Source: Ottelia alismoides
Lineage: Eukaryota > Streptophyta > Magnoliopsida > Alismatales > Hydrocharitaceae
Direction of reading: 5' to 3'
Length of the DNA: 64,000 nt
Assembly (NCBI GenBank): GCA_037367405.1
Contig: JAZKJV010000152.1
Span: forward strand, 310,001 to 374,000
The notes below the pieces were generated by a model. The model did no database searches, was not told the origin of the DNA, and saw nothing but the letters and a program-made list of their open reading frames with translations. Shown here piece by piece: positions 56,054 through 64,000 of this stretch. The position numbers and the translations under genes were made by a program. Each line of letters begins with the position of its first letter. Position 1 is the stretch's first letter.

Positions 56054-56331
56054 TGTTGAAATAATAAAATGAGGAAGCAAACAATCGGAACAAGAACGAG
56101 AAACATGGTTTTATGCGGAACCCTACTCCCTTAGGAGCAAGATGAAACCACAAGAGATGACCTCAAAGGGTCGGATCTTTTATTAATATTTCTCAATGAG
56201 TTCATGAGGTGTGGGGCTTCTTATATAGTTACATAGATAGATCGGACTCCTACTTATATATATGAATTGGGTTGAGTAAGAGTAATTGGATCTTGGAGAG
56301 ATTAATTACCCCTTTGTTATATACGCCAACA
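56054..56331 (-). repeat. 5' LTR of element J
   Basis: 278 bp. Contains AACTATATAAGAAGCCCCAC, GGTTTCATCTTGCTCC and GGGTTCCGC on the minus strand, the family's LTR words. The primer-site complement lies at 56044-56053, which fixes its orientation. Confidence 0.8.
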
Positions 56332-56339
56332 TATTTCAA

Positions 56340-57169
56340 TCATTCCCAGCTTGGAACATCTCTTGAATGACCCTCTGGCCAGGGCCTTGGTGAATGCATC
56401 TGCTGTATGTTCCGTTGAGCTGATACGAGAGGTGGAGAAAAGCCCTTTTGAATCATGTCACGAGTGTAGTGACAATCGACCTTGATATGCTTGGTCATCT
56501 CAAATAAGACATGATTGTTGGCAACGAAAAGAACAACCTGGTTGTTGCATTGGAGATGCATGGGAAGAGGCAATGTCTAGGTCAATCAAATTGGATTTAG
56601 CCCACATCATCTCAGTACTCCCCTTGCCATGGCTCTGTACTTTGACTCTGCACTGTATCTGGCAACCACTGTCTGTTTCTTGCCCTTCCATGACACCAAA
56701 GAGCTTCTTATGAATACTGCAAAACCTGAGGTAGACTTCGAGTACTTGGGATACCCTGCATCTGGCACATACTATAACGACATGGGGTGTTCCTTTGCTA
56801 AAGAAAAGACTAGTACATGGCAAGGTCTTCAGGTACACAGAATCATATGAACCGCATCCATATGTGCTTGTCTAGGCTCCATGAAATGGCCAACTCTCCT
56901 CATTGTGAAGGATACGTCTGTCCTGGTGATGGTCAAAATAGGAGCTTGCGATCGAGTTCCCTGCACCTCCTCTTGTCTACTACCTCTATATCATCATTAT
57001 ATAACTTCATGCTCGGATCCATGAGAGTAGTGACATGCATGCAATCTTCCATGCATGTCTCAGAGAGAAGATCTCTAATATACTTCCTCTGGGTCATTAT
57101 GCTGTTGGTTCCTAGCAAACTCAAGTCCAAGGAAGTAACGTAAATCACCAAGGTCCTTGATTACAAACC
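56340..57169 (-). pseudogene. copia I RNase H and RT C-terminal part
   Basis: The minus strand gives QRFVIKDLGDLRYFLGLEFA (after the MITE), TLMDPSMKLYNDDIEVVDKR, RNase H words in shifted frames (SGCQIQCRVKVQSHGKGS area) and LQCNNQVVLFVANNHVLFEM, TKHIKVDCHYTRDMIQKG. Several frame breaks. It ends at SKLGM-like residues without a normal purine tract. Confidence 0.82.
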
Positions 57170-57177
57170 GCTGATCA

Positions 57178-57631
57178 GTGTTGCAGAAGTCGTGTTCGGT
57201 ATTCAGTTGGAGGGTTCACTGAATAGAGAATAATCGGTATTTGGGCGACTATTCGGAATTATTCGATTTTATATTTTTTTAAATTATTTTTAATATAAAA
57301 ATGATTCTTAATACATATATTCTTATATATTTATACATATATTATCATCAGTCAACAAGAATCCAACAAAAAAGTATCCATTAATAACATACATATACAA
57401 AGCTTTGACATTTTTTGTAATATCATGACAAATGGTAACTCTTGAAAATTTAAAAAAATAAAATAAAAATAAAAAATTTCCAGCATTTAACTACCAGTCG
57501 ACCGAATAATCGGTCTGACTATTCGGTTAGGTCGACTATTGGTCGACTAGAGGTTATTCAGTCGGGGACCCCCCACACCTCATAGTCGGACTGAATAGTT
57601 GGCCTAGTCGGCCGACTATTGTAACACAACT
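57178..57631. mobile_element. hAT-type MITE with 8-bp target duplication in copia I RT
   Basis: 454 bp. Perfect 8-bp duplication GCTGATCA at 57170-57177 and 57632-57639. Inverted ends: GTGTTGCAGAAGTCG on the left and GTGTTACAATAGTCG read from the right. Both ends are arrays of ATTCGG, GACTATTCG and GTCGAC words and the centre is AT-rich. Eight-base duplications are typical of hAT elements. It sits just after the YVDD box of RT. It shares the GTTGYARAAGTCG end with the elements at 33831 and 34622. Confidence 0.9.
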
Positions 57632-57639
57632 GCTGATCA

Positions 57640-58250
57640 AGGAAATTCTTAGCTGCACGAATACCCTGTACATCATCTCCTCTAACAATTACATCATCTA
57701 CGTAGATCATATAACAACTGTACCTCTTTGATTCTTCTGAACGAACAATGAAGGATTTGCAGTCGATCTCATGAACCTTTGCTGCTCAATCAAGTCTGAG
57801 AGCTTCTGAAACCATGATGTAAGACTCTGCTTAAGGTCATAGATAGCCTTACGAAACACCATCTGACACTCCCCCTCAGCAACGAACCTTGGCATCTGCT
57901 GCATGTAGACTTCCTACAGGTCACCATAAAGAAAGTTATTCTTTATATCAAGCTGGTATAAGGGACAGTCTGTGCACTACAACTAAGAGAAGGATCAACT
58001 ATGTAGAATATCGAGCCACTCGAGAGAAAGTATCCTAATAGTCCTCTCTATATGTCTGAGTGAACCCATGAGCCACAAGTCTTGCCTTATAACGGTCAAC
58101 ACTACCATGTTCTTGGTTTTTCACAGTTAACACCCACTTGCATCTGACCACAAATACCCATTCAGGAGCTGTAACAATGATCCATGTGCCACGTGACGGT
58201 AACATGGCCATCTCCTCCTTTATGGCAAGACGACAGTAACTGTCCCCCAT
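57640..58250 (-). pseudogene. copia I reverse transcriptase
   Basis: The minus strand encodes [37 protein letters not shown], then after frame changes EVYMQQMPRFVAEGECQMVF, KAIYDLKQSLTSWFQKLSDL and the catalytic IYVDDVIVRGDDVQGIRAAK near 57700. The YVDD box itself is intact though the gene is dead. Confidence 0.85.
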
Positions 58251-59410
58251 TGCCTCCCGATATGTTCGTGATATCTCTACGGCTGAGAGATCCTCGACAA
58301 ACCTCCTGAAATCCTCTTAAAGATACTCCAAAGAGACATGAGTTACGAGAGGATATGTAGCACACGTACGCCTCCGCTTCTGCATCCTCCTCAATTTGTA
58401 AACTAGCCTCCTGAGAGGGCACCTGCTCGTCCTGTAAAGTAACTCGCTGCATGAAAAAAATCACTAGTGCCATCAGTTAAACAATGTACTCAGAACATAC
58501 CTGGGGCATGCTGGATGATGGGTAATGCCCATTAGCAGGGGGGATGATGGGAGGCCTGCGAACGTAGAAACGTGGCAACAACTGAGCCAAGGTACTAGGT
58601 GGCGGTAGTGGATCCACAAGAGATGGTGGAGGTGGTGAAGGTATTGGAGGTGCTGGTGGCACTGGAGGTGGTGGTGCCATAGGAGGAGGATGCATGTGTA
58701 CCTCCTCTCCAGAGTTAGATGGAGTCAACTTGTCACATGTAGAAGAGAAATACATGACAGACTAAAAAAGGCGACATCATCATTGTCGTAGTACTTTCAT
58801 CTAATTGGATCGAAGCAACGGTATCCCTTTTGGGTATGAGAGTAGCCTACAAAGACACACTTGACAATTCTAGGGGAAAGCTTGTCATGACCAGGACTCG
58901 GGTGGTGCACGAATGCCATAGAGCCAAAAAAACATGGGGTGTAAGGGAGAACATGTCCTTCTCATGAAACACAATCCTTAAAGGAACCTTCTCTCCTAGA
59001 ATAGAAGACGTCATACTGTTCACTAAGTAATAGGCAGTAAGAACCGCATCACCCAGAAAGAGTGGGGAGCACGACTCTAAATCAGATGGATCCTAGTCAC
59101 ATCAAGTATGCAACAATTTTTGCATTCAATAATACCGTTCTGTTAGGAAGTGTAAGCACACAAGTCTAGTATATGATGCCAAGGGACCTAGAGAACTTAG
59201 AAAGGTGTAACATGCAGAACTCAAGGCATTGTCAGAGTGAACAAACTTAACAATAGAAAAAAATTCTTTATTTCAAATATGAATGATTGAATGACATGCC
59301 CAGCCTCAGACTTGTTTTATACAAGGAAAACTCATGATAGTCTAGAAAAACCATCTACAACTACAAGAGAAAACCCGTGTCCCTAATGCTTAGGAATAGG
59401 ACTACGACCT
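58251..59410 (-). pseudogene. copia I integrase C-terminal part and linker
   Basis: Degenerate minus-strand frames: a Pro-rich linker (PPPMAPPPPVPPAPPIP) after MYFSSTCDKLTPSN, and the integrase tail KGYRCFDPI-like words near 58830. The integrase core before it is scattered over frames with many stops between 58950 and 59400. Confidence 0.7.
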
Positions 59411-59792
59411 CAAGCGTCAAAATGTACTAACTTAAATAAATGTCTACTACTATAAATATGACGATCAGGGAAAGAGGACCAATGATGCTTCCCAAGCTGG
59501 CAAGTCTCGTAGTTGATGGTGGGCCGAGAGAATATCCGTGGAAGGACATTGACACAACTTTTGCAAAGGAAGATGACCAAAAGGTAGATCCCGCATGTAA
59601 GGTGAGACTGATCCAGTAGGAATGGAACACGTACCAACACATGGAGATTGGACCAGTCTGTAGAATCCCCTTGCTCATGGCCACATCTCGCCATCCTGTC
59701 TGTGAGTATGTCTTAAAACACAAGAGAAAATGTGTCAAAAATAACACTACAATGCAAGTCCTTAGTGATTCGACTAATAGAAAGTAAATTTG
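59410..59792 (-). pseudogene. copia I GAG-pre-integrase, first copy
   Basis: INYETCQLGKHHWSSFPDRH and LFKLVHFDA mark the zinc-binding pre-integrase and integrase start on the minus strand. The segment from about 59611 to 59792, plus 61698 to 61834 beyond the LINE, is one copy of a 319-bp tandem duplication. Confidence 0.75.
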
Positions 59793-61684
59793 CAAAAGCC
59801 TATTATACGTTGGACTAGCATTTTTTGTGGGAGGCTTTGCATAGGAGGGGGTTTTCGGACCTTTGGATTTCTTGGATGAAGCGGTGTGTAACCACTACCT
59901 CTTTGACGGTTCTTGTGAACGACCAACCGGAGGGTGGTTTCATCTAGCCACAGAGGGGATTCAGACAGGGTTGTTCGCTGGCTCCGTTATTATTTGTCAT
60001 CGCCTCTGACGTACTTGCTTGCTTGGTAGATCGGGTCCTGATTTACGGGATCACTTGTGGATTCACTAAGGACGGATTGGTTATTCCCCTTCTTCAGTAT
60101 GCAGATGACACCGTTTTCTTTATTGAAGGAGGCACTGCTGAAGCCAACGGCATGGCGACTATTCTTGAGCTGTTTGGTGAGATGTCGGGGCTAGTACAGA
60201 ATCATGACAAGTCTACAATGGTTCCTTTTGCTTTTTCTGAGGAGGAGGAGCGCTTGTGCGACATCGAGCTGGGTACGGAGTGCGGGGCGCTGCCTATTCA
60301 TTACTTAGGTTTGCCACTGACGTCGGGCAAAATCAAAATGACAGACTGGTTACTGGTTGTTGAGAAGTTGGGGAATAAACTTTCAGGTTGGAAGTCCTCG
60401 ATTCTATCAAAGAGGGGTCGCCTTGTCCTGTTAAAGACGATCCTCTTTGTGATTCCTATTTTCTTCATGTCTACCCGCATCTTGCCCGCCGGGATTCAAA
60501 AGCGCCTTGAGAGACTGATGAGGAGATTTCTGTGGGGTAATAGTGTCCAGGAGGCGAGTGGGATGCACTTAGTGGATTGGGATACTATCACTCTTCTCAA
60601 GGCGGAGGGTGGCCTTGGAGTCAGACGTAGTGAAGCAATGAATGAGGCCTTGCTGTTGAAGTGGGTAAGTAGACTTTGGGGGATTGGCGAGGATTTATGT
60701 TCTACTCTGGTGCGCAGGATCTACGCCTTCACTTGCTCGTCACCGGCGAGAGTGCCTCGTGTTGCTCAACCTTCACCGTTTTGGAAGGGCATTCAGACTG
60801 TCCTACATCGATTTCATGAGCTCTTTCGGCCTATTCTGGGCAATGGTGAGTGCTTTGCGTTTTGGATGGATGACTAGACGAGTGGTGGGTCGTTGAATGA
60901 ACGCTTTCCTCGGCTGTACGCTCTGGCGGCTGACCGTGAGGCACATGTTGTTAGCTGTTGGAGTGATGTGAACTTGATGCCCTTGTTCTGCGCCAGCTTT
61001 TTAGACCAACGCTTGGAGGATCTTCTTCTTTTGATTGACTCCTTGCCGGTTTTTGGGGGCCTTGCGGATAGTCGGGACCATTAGGTATGGAGGGGGAGCT
61101 CTTTTTCTGTCAGGAAGGCTTACGAGGCGATTTGTAGGCCGCCTCCCTCGCGGTCGGAAGATCTGATCAGGGATTGCAACTTCATCTGGGGCCTTCTCAT
61201 CCCTGAGAGGATCGGTTTTTTCCTGTGGCTTTGTAGGCGGAAAAGACCAATGACGCGAAATCGCTGTGCCAGATTCTTTGGGACGGTCTCTAACAGACCC
61301 TCTTTGCGAAAATGGAATTGAATATGTGGAGCATCTTTTCTTCCTTTGTTGGCGTACATCGGAATTGTGGGAGGACGTCAGCCTGGACTGGGATTGTGCG
61401 AGGAGCTTCGATTCGTTTTGGGTCTCTGTACGGATGGCTAGGCAGTATTTAAGGAGGGAGCTGCTCTGCCCGATGACACTGTTGTGGTCTATCTGGTTGG
61501 GTAGGAATGCCCTGCTATTCTCGGGTCAGAGATTTTACCGTGAGAATGTCTGTATCCAGGACGGAGGTCTTGTTGAGGAGTGGCTTGTGGTGTGATTGAG
61601 ATTGTTGTAATTATCTAGTTTTTAAATAAAATTTTAGGGCAGACACCATTGCGTGTTTCTCCCTTTTTTGGATCAAAAAAGAAA
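59793..61684 (+). mobile_element. 5'-truncated L1-type LINE with 13-bp target duplication
   Basis: Inserted on the + strand in copia I. The 13-bp word GAAAGTAAATTTG occurs on both sides (59780-59792, 61685-61697). The element starts inside the RT domain and ends in an A-rich tail (GGATCAAAAAAGAAAG). This is the classic outcome of target-primed reverse transcription. Confidence 0.92.
59850..61595 (+). pseudogene. LINE ORF2 (reverse transcriptase C-terminal part to zf-RVT)
   Basis: Encodes the RT core from RGFRQGCSLAPLLFVIASD (an in-frame stop lies just before) through the catalytic PLLQYADDTVFFIEGG at about 60090. It continues with IHYLGLPLTSGKIK, KRGRLVLLKTILFVIPIFFM, LKAEGGLGVRRSEAMNEALL, LGNGECFAFWMDD and, after a stop and frame change, zinc-domain residues near 61260-61350. 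The 284-residue open stretch (60023-60877) is well preserved, so the insertion is not very old. The N-terminal endonuclease is missing. Confidence 0.9.
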
Positions 61685-61697
61685 GAAAGTAAATTTG

Positions 61698-62153
61698 TCG
61701 AAAAATTTGGTACATTTAGCACATTCTGCAGGCGTACAAACGACGTCAAATAGGCCTTCTCTGTCTTGTAACAGGGGAATGAGTCCCATATGCAATGACA
61801 ACTAATCTGCCGTGAGGGATAGATCTTTATGAAGTAAACTAAGCCAGTAGGAATGGAACAAGCACCAAAACATGGAGATTGGACCAGTCTGTAGAGCCCC
61901 CTTACTCACGGCCACATCTAGTCATCCTGTCCGTTGAACACAAGAGAAGATGTGTCAAAAATAACACTACAATGCAAGTCCTTAGTGATTTGACTAATAG
62001 AAAGTAAATTCATTGAAAATTTTGGTACATGTAGCACATTCTGCAGACGTACAAACGGCGTCAAATAGGCCTTCCCCTACCTTGTAACAGGGGAATGAGT
62101 CCCATATGCAATGACAACTAATCTGCCTTGAGGGATAGATCTTTATGAAGTAA
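61698..62153 (-). repeat. 319-bp tandem duplication in copia I, split by the LINE
   Basis: Unit 2 (61835-62153) repeats unit 1, which lies at 59611-59792 plus 61698-61834. Shared words include CAGTAGGAATGGAACA, TGGAGATTGGACCAGTCTG, CACTACAATGCAAGTCC and GACAACTAATCTGCC. The unit boundaries repeat at GAAGTAAACT. The LINE lies in unit 1 only. Confidence 0.85.
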
Positions 62154-62540
62154 ACTCAGCTGAGCCTGGTCTCCACGTAAATGGTGGGATGCACCAGAAT
62201 CCATGATCCACTCTGTTATGTCTGCCCTGCACCGACTGGTAAGGGCATAGGCTATACTTGAGGAGCGAGTAGATGATCTGGCAAAGGCTGCACCATCAAA
62301 ACGACCTGTATTAGTGTCGACATTTGAAGTCATTATCTCCCTTAGACAAGAGACAATATCATTTAACCTCAGATTTGTAGTAGGAGTCGAACTGGCAGTG
62401 GGCTCAACCTGCTCAGTTACATGAACATATGCGGGATATCCATAATTTTTATAGCATGTCTCATCCGCGTGACCAGGATGGCAATGGGTGCATGGAACTT
62501 GCTGGATGTCCTCCTCTGCTACGAACACCACACCTTATGT
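62118..62540 (-). pseudogene. copia I zinc knuckle and protease
   Basis: The minus strand encodes CTHCHPGHADETCYKNYGYP (zinc knuckle, with the CX2C and HX4C pattern), NLRLNDIVSCLREIM and the protease active site ITEWIMDSGASHHLRGD. The 414-bp frame is open. Without the flanking parts it is not functional. Confidence 0.85.
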
Positions 62541-63506
62541 ATTGAGAAATACCTCCCCTGCTGCGAGATGTAGCCATCGTTGAGGAGGTCTGTACGGTGG
62601 CAACAAATGAGGCAATGATCCTGATGAGGTGATTGTATGCCACCTCCACGAGAGGGATAGCCGTGCAGATAAGAAGCTGGATACGTGCCCGTACTCCGGA
62701 TTTAGTGCAGCTAGAACGACTCCAACCATCGTGGTGTTCCTGTACGTATCTGCTGCTCAGTAGATGTAGTCACTGGCATGAAGCTATCAAGCTTCTCGAA
62801 CATGCCATTGAGCGAATAGTAGAAGCTGTATAGAGGACGGCCATTTTGATTGGTCGTGAAGATGTTAATAGATGCATGGACCTCGTTGTCGTCCTCCTTC
62901 GCTGCTAGAGCACCGCTCCCTCTGTAATGAGAAGTACCTCCCCTATCGCGAGATGCAACCATCATCGAGGAGGTTTGTGTGGTGGCAACGGATGGGACAA
63001 TAATCCTGCTGAGGTGATTGTACGCCACCTCCATGGGAGGGATAACCACATCCATGAGAAGCTGGGTACGTGGTGCTTAATGCTCCGGATATAGAGCAGC
63101 TAGAAAGAATCCAACCATCATGACATTCCTGTATGCCATCTGCTGCTCAATATATGTAGTCACTAGCATGAATCTATGAAGCTTCTCGAACATGCCACAG
63201 AACGAATAGTAGAAGCTGTGTAGAGGACGACCTCGCTGATGTCCTCTTCTACGGACACCACACCCTCTGTACTGAGAAATACCTTTCCCGTTACGAGATG
63301 TAGCCATCGCTAATGAGGTCTGTGTGGTGGCAACGAGCGGGGCAATTATCCTGTTGAGGCGACTATACGCCAACTCCATGGGTGGGATAACCCTGCTAGT
63401 GAGAAGCTGGGTGCGCGCTTCCTCGTACTCCAGATCTAGAGTAGCTAGAAAGACTCCTACCATCACGGCATTCCTGTACGCTATCTGTTGCTCAGTAGGT
63501 GTGTGA
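62541..63506 (-). pseudogene. copia I gag with triplicated segment
   Basis: The minus strand has three successive versions of one Gag stretch: YRNAVMVGVFLATLDLEYEE, then YRNVMMVGFFLAALYPEH, then MVGVVLAALNPEY. Each is followed by IPPMEVAYNHLSRI-like residues and a SVATTQTSS-M-TSRxRGG tail. Gag normally has this once. The N-terminal half of gag is missing beyond 63506. Confidence 0.82.
62544..63506 (-). repeat. three-copy direct repeat in copia I gag
   Basis: Units begin at about 62544, 62939 and 63274, each with GAGAARTACCT, then CGAGATG.A.CCATC, GAGGTTTGTGTGGTGGC-like and GCCA.CTCCAYG words. Unit lengths are about 395, 335 and at least 230 bp. They have diverged by substitutions and small indels. 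Confidence 0.85.
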
Positions 63507-64000
63507 ACCCCCTCGGATTCGGGTACCCGTTTACAATACTTTCGTGGCATTATTTTCGTTAGAGATCGCACAAGCTATTTAAAATGTGAGGAAATTTCAC
63601 GCGTTCTGCCATGACATTCACATTCAGATAAATAAACCACATAGACAAGTAGAACACGTGCCACCAATATTTCATTATATAATTTTTCATATATTTACAA
63701 TATGTACAAGAAGTCTGCCAGTACATACAGTATTCCCAAAATTTTGAACAGAAGAGAAGGGGAAGCATATTACAACATAAACTGAACTAAAACTGAAACA
63801 AAAGCAACATACTGTCTGGTATATACACGGTCACCAGATGTCATCAATAGCTACTGAGCAGCAGGCTCTTTGCCTGCCAAAACATGTTAGGAAAGAAGAT
63901 GCATCAGTGGTTGCTGGCACTTCCCATAATCATATTATATATGTAAAAAAATATTTAAAGTGGTTGCAAAAGAGACAAGTAGAAAGGCATAGACATCTAA
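63507..64000 (-). other. possible 3'-terminal exon and 3' UTR of a minus-strand gene
   Basis: On the minus strand an acceptor-like CTTTCCTAACATGTTTTGGCAG ends at 63874. The next 23 bases (63873-63851) can read (G)KEPAAQ then TAG. AT-rich sequence with an ATAATGAAATA poly(A)-signal-like word near 63670 follows. The tract lacks transposon features. The call rests on splice and poly(A) signals only. The rest of 63507-64000 holds nothing else I recognise. Confidence 0.25.

Larger units (their letters stand above)
55000..56331 (-). mobile_element. non-autonomous copia-type LTR element J, 3' part missing
   Basis: Minus strand. 5' LTR 56054-56331 (TGTTGGCG...TTCAACA), then primer site TGGTATCATCG, leader with GGTTCATGAAACCCTA hairpin (near 55935), cargo block, GGTTCTCCC/GGGGAACC arms (55325-55346), AACGGGCCC and AGTGGGCC words, and an A-rich block with GAGAGAGAGAGAG. 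The element stops near 55000 without the internal purine tract, conserved 3' end or 3' LTR. It abuts RNase H of copia I on the right. Confidence 0.75.
56332..63506 (-). mobile_element. Ty1/copia element I, minus strand, LTRs not visible
   Basis: The minus strand reads gag (63506-62400), protease, GAG-pre-integrase, integrase, RT and RNase H (to 56340). No LTR of its own is seen; J abuts its 3' end and unrelated sequence its 5' side. It carries a LINE insertion (59793-61684), a hAT MITE (57178-57631), a 319-bp tandem duplication in the pre-integrase region and a triplication in gag. Frames are broken in many places. Related to copia A and B. Confidence 0.85.

Noticed and set aside
1..64000. 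CRISPR array, operon, riboswitch or prokaryotic system
   Set aside because: Introns, LTR and non-LTR retrotransposons and MITEs show a plant nuclear genome; the reiterated short words are MITE arrays, not regularly spaced repeats.
1..64000. tRNA or rRNA genes
   Set aside because: TGGTATCAGAGC matches are primer binding sites of LTR elements, complementary only to a tRNA 3' end; no cloverleaf was seen around them.

Overview
The window is nuclear DNA of a flowering plant, probably a monocot. The one host gene I can identify is choline monooxygenase (CMO), on the + strand. Its first exon is GC-rich and sits in AT-rich introns, as is common in monocots. Nearly everything else is transposable-element DNA nested into the two visible CMO introns. 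A run of 100 N (29723-29822) marks a scaffold gap, so the sequence is a draft assembly.

Host gene. CMO oxidises choline to betaine aldehyde in the chloroplast stroma, the first step of glycine betaine synthesis. Exon 1 is 2099-2360 and exon 2 is a 46-bp micro-exon at 41826-41871. Splice sites, phase and family sequence agree, so intron 1 is about 39.5 kb. The Rieske and iron-binding exons are not visible in the remaining 22 kb. A weak candidate for the 3' end of a minus-strand gene lies at 63590-63873. If it is real, CMO may be disrupted after exon 2.

Intron 1 from left to right: a Ty3 chromovirus with chromodomain (3995-11268), fused head to head with an inverted partial copy of itself (11269-14197), making a palindrome of about 3 kb per arm. 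Next come an Athila/Tat-lineage non-autonomous element with a very long 3' LTR (about 14198-22460), a copia element missing its 5' LTR (about 22461-26917), and a minus-strand copia element B (27396-40914). Element B is itself split by three smaller non-autonomous LTR elements: H (27988-30231), D (31995-about 35756) and C (36444-39303). D contains a tiny LTR element E, and E contains a MITE.

Intron 2 (from 41872): LINE relics, non-autonomous LTR elements G (44430-47039), F (52177-54709) and J (about 55000-56331), and a degenerate hAT-type transposon (about 47361-54915) that appears to split an unrecognised coding-like segment. A minus-strand copia element I (about 56332-63506) follows. It carries a hAT MITE, a LINE insertion and internal tandem duplications.

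The most unusual pattern is that C, D, F, G, H and J look like one modular family of pol-less copia-type elements. They share LTR and primer-site features and a leader AACCC hairpin. Each has a GC-richer cargo block, in most members followed by a second AACCC/GGGTT hairpin. They also share a GGCCCA/TGGGCC block, an A-rich block, an internal purine tract and a conserved 3' end. A second recurring pattern is short elements whose ends are built from reiterated short motifs (CGAAAT, CGACTAG, ATTCGG, GAGGCG, GGATTGGAT).
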